The notes under the pieces were generated by a model. It saw only the letters and a program-made list of their open reading frames with translations. It did not search any database and was not told the DNA's origin. This document shows, piece after piece, positions 42,394 to 42,422 of a stretch of DNA of 42,422 bases. Origin of the DNA: Clostridia bacterium (GTDB lineage: Bacteria > Bacillota > Clostridia > Lachnospirales > Lachnospiraceae); the NCBI GenBank assembly GCA_910575245.1, contig CAJTEN010000036.1, positions 1-42,422 on the forward strand, read 5' to 3'. A program made the position numbers and the translations under genes. Within the stretch, counting starts at the first letter, position 1, and each line of letters starts with the position of its first letter.

Positions 42394-42422
42394 TCTGACA
42401 AACCGTTCCTTTTTGTTACTGG

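Overview
The window reads as a low-to-mid GC gut Clostridia, most likely Lachnospiraceae. The reasons are strong AGGAGG-type ribosome binding sites, the family flavour of the proteins (GPH and MATE transporters, AraC regulators, DUF6440, DUF6076, TnpV/TnpW, DUF4317) and several decayed integrative/mobilizable elements. This is inferred from protein families; I see no rRNA or tRNA gene and no marker that fixes the genus.

Layout. (1) 1-7.3 kb is a mobile-element segment. It has a hairpin-rich left edge, an AbrB/RelE-type toxin-antitoxin pair with a clear promoter and operator, a minus-strand nucleotide cassette (two small proteins, then thyX and dut), an oriT-like cluster of inverted repeats, mobC and a relaxase with an apparent internal deletion. 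It ends in a shattered helicase/methylase tail beside a frameshifted transposase. (2) 7.3-12 kb is a decay zone: a small unknown gene, a zinc-ribbon DUF1801 gene with an in-frame stop, a DUF4317 fragment, a 236-bp imperfect hairpin that looks like a MITE, a frameshifted InlB-repeat surface-protein gene and an IS200-type element. (3) 12-29.4 kb is a plant-glycoside utilisation locus. Minus-strand genes encode GH2, a sugar isomerase/epimerase-like protein, GH78 (rhamnosidase) and GH43 with a carbohydrate-binding module; a divergent GH1 beta-glucosidase follows, with an IS4 insertion exactly at its stop codon. Then come a GPH sugar symporter, a MATE exporter with a G10 tract in its ribosome binding site, a DUF4097-like protein, a deletion-damaged GH35/42-like gene, a possible HPr-like small protein and an AraC regulator. 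(4) 29.4-31.44 kb is an ABC-F ATPase gene with a full attenuation leader: promoter, 29-codon leader ORF, competing hairpins and terminator.

(5) 31.4-35.7 kb mixes element debris (DUF4316-like tail, Cys-rich ORF copy, transposase and serine-recombinase tails) with small genes: a frameshifted unknown, an unknown 161-aa protein, a cupin, an AraC regulator and a truncated FMN-reductase-like gene. (6) 35.7-38.7 kb holds DUF6440, an Lnt-like membrane carbon-nitrogen hydrolase, and a mosaic of fragments (unknown tails, DUF4406-like, UvrA-like, TnpW-like). (7) 38.9-42.4 kb is a better preserved element module: sigma-like factor, DUF6076, an unknown gene, a perfect 28-bp inverted repeat, TnpV, a 40-aa Cys-rich protein, a terminator and a hairpin cluster at the right edge.

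Working together: the glycosidases probably trim rhamnosylated and glucosylated plant compounds intracellularly after uptake by the GPH symporter, under AraC control. No single new defence or editing system is evident. The most interesting signals are the ABC-F attenuator with its leader peptide, the G10 tract before the MATE gene, the thyX-dut cassette next to the mobilisation genes, the internally deleted relaxase, the Lnt-like enzyme in a Gram-positive context, and two large inverted repeats.
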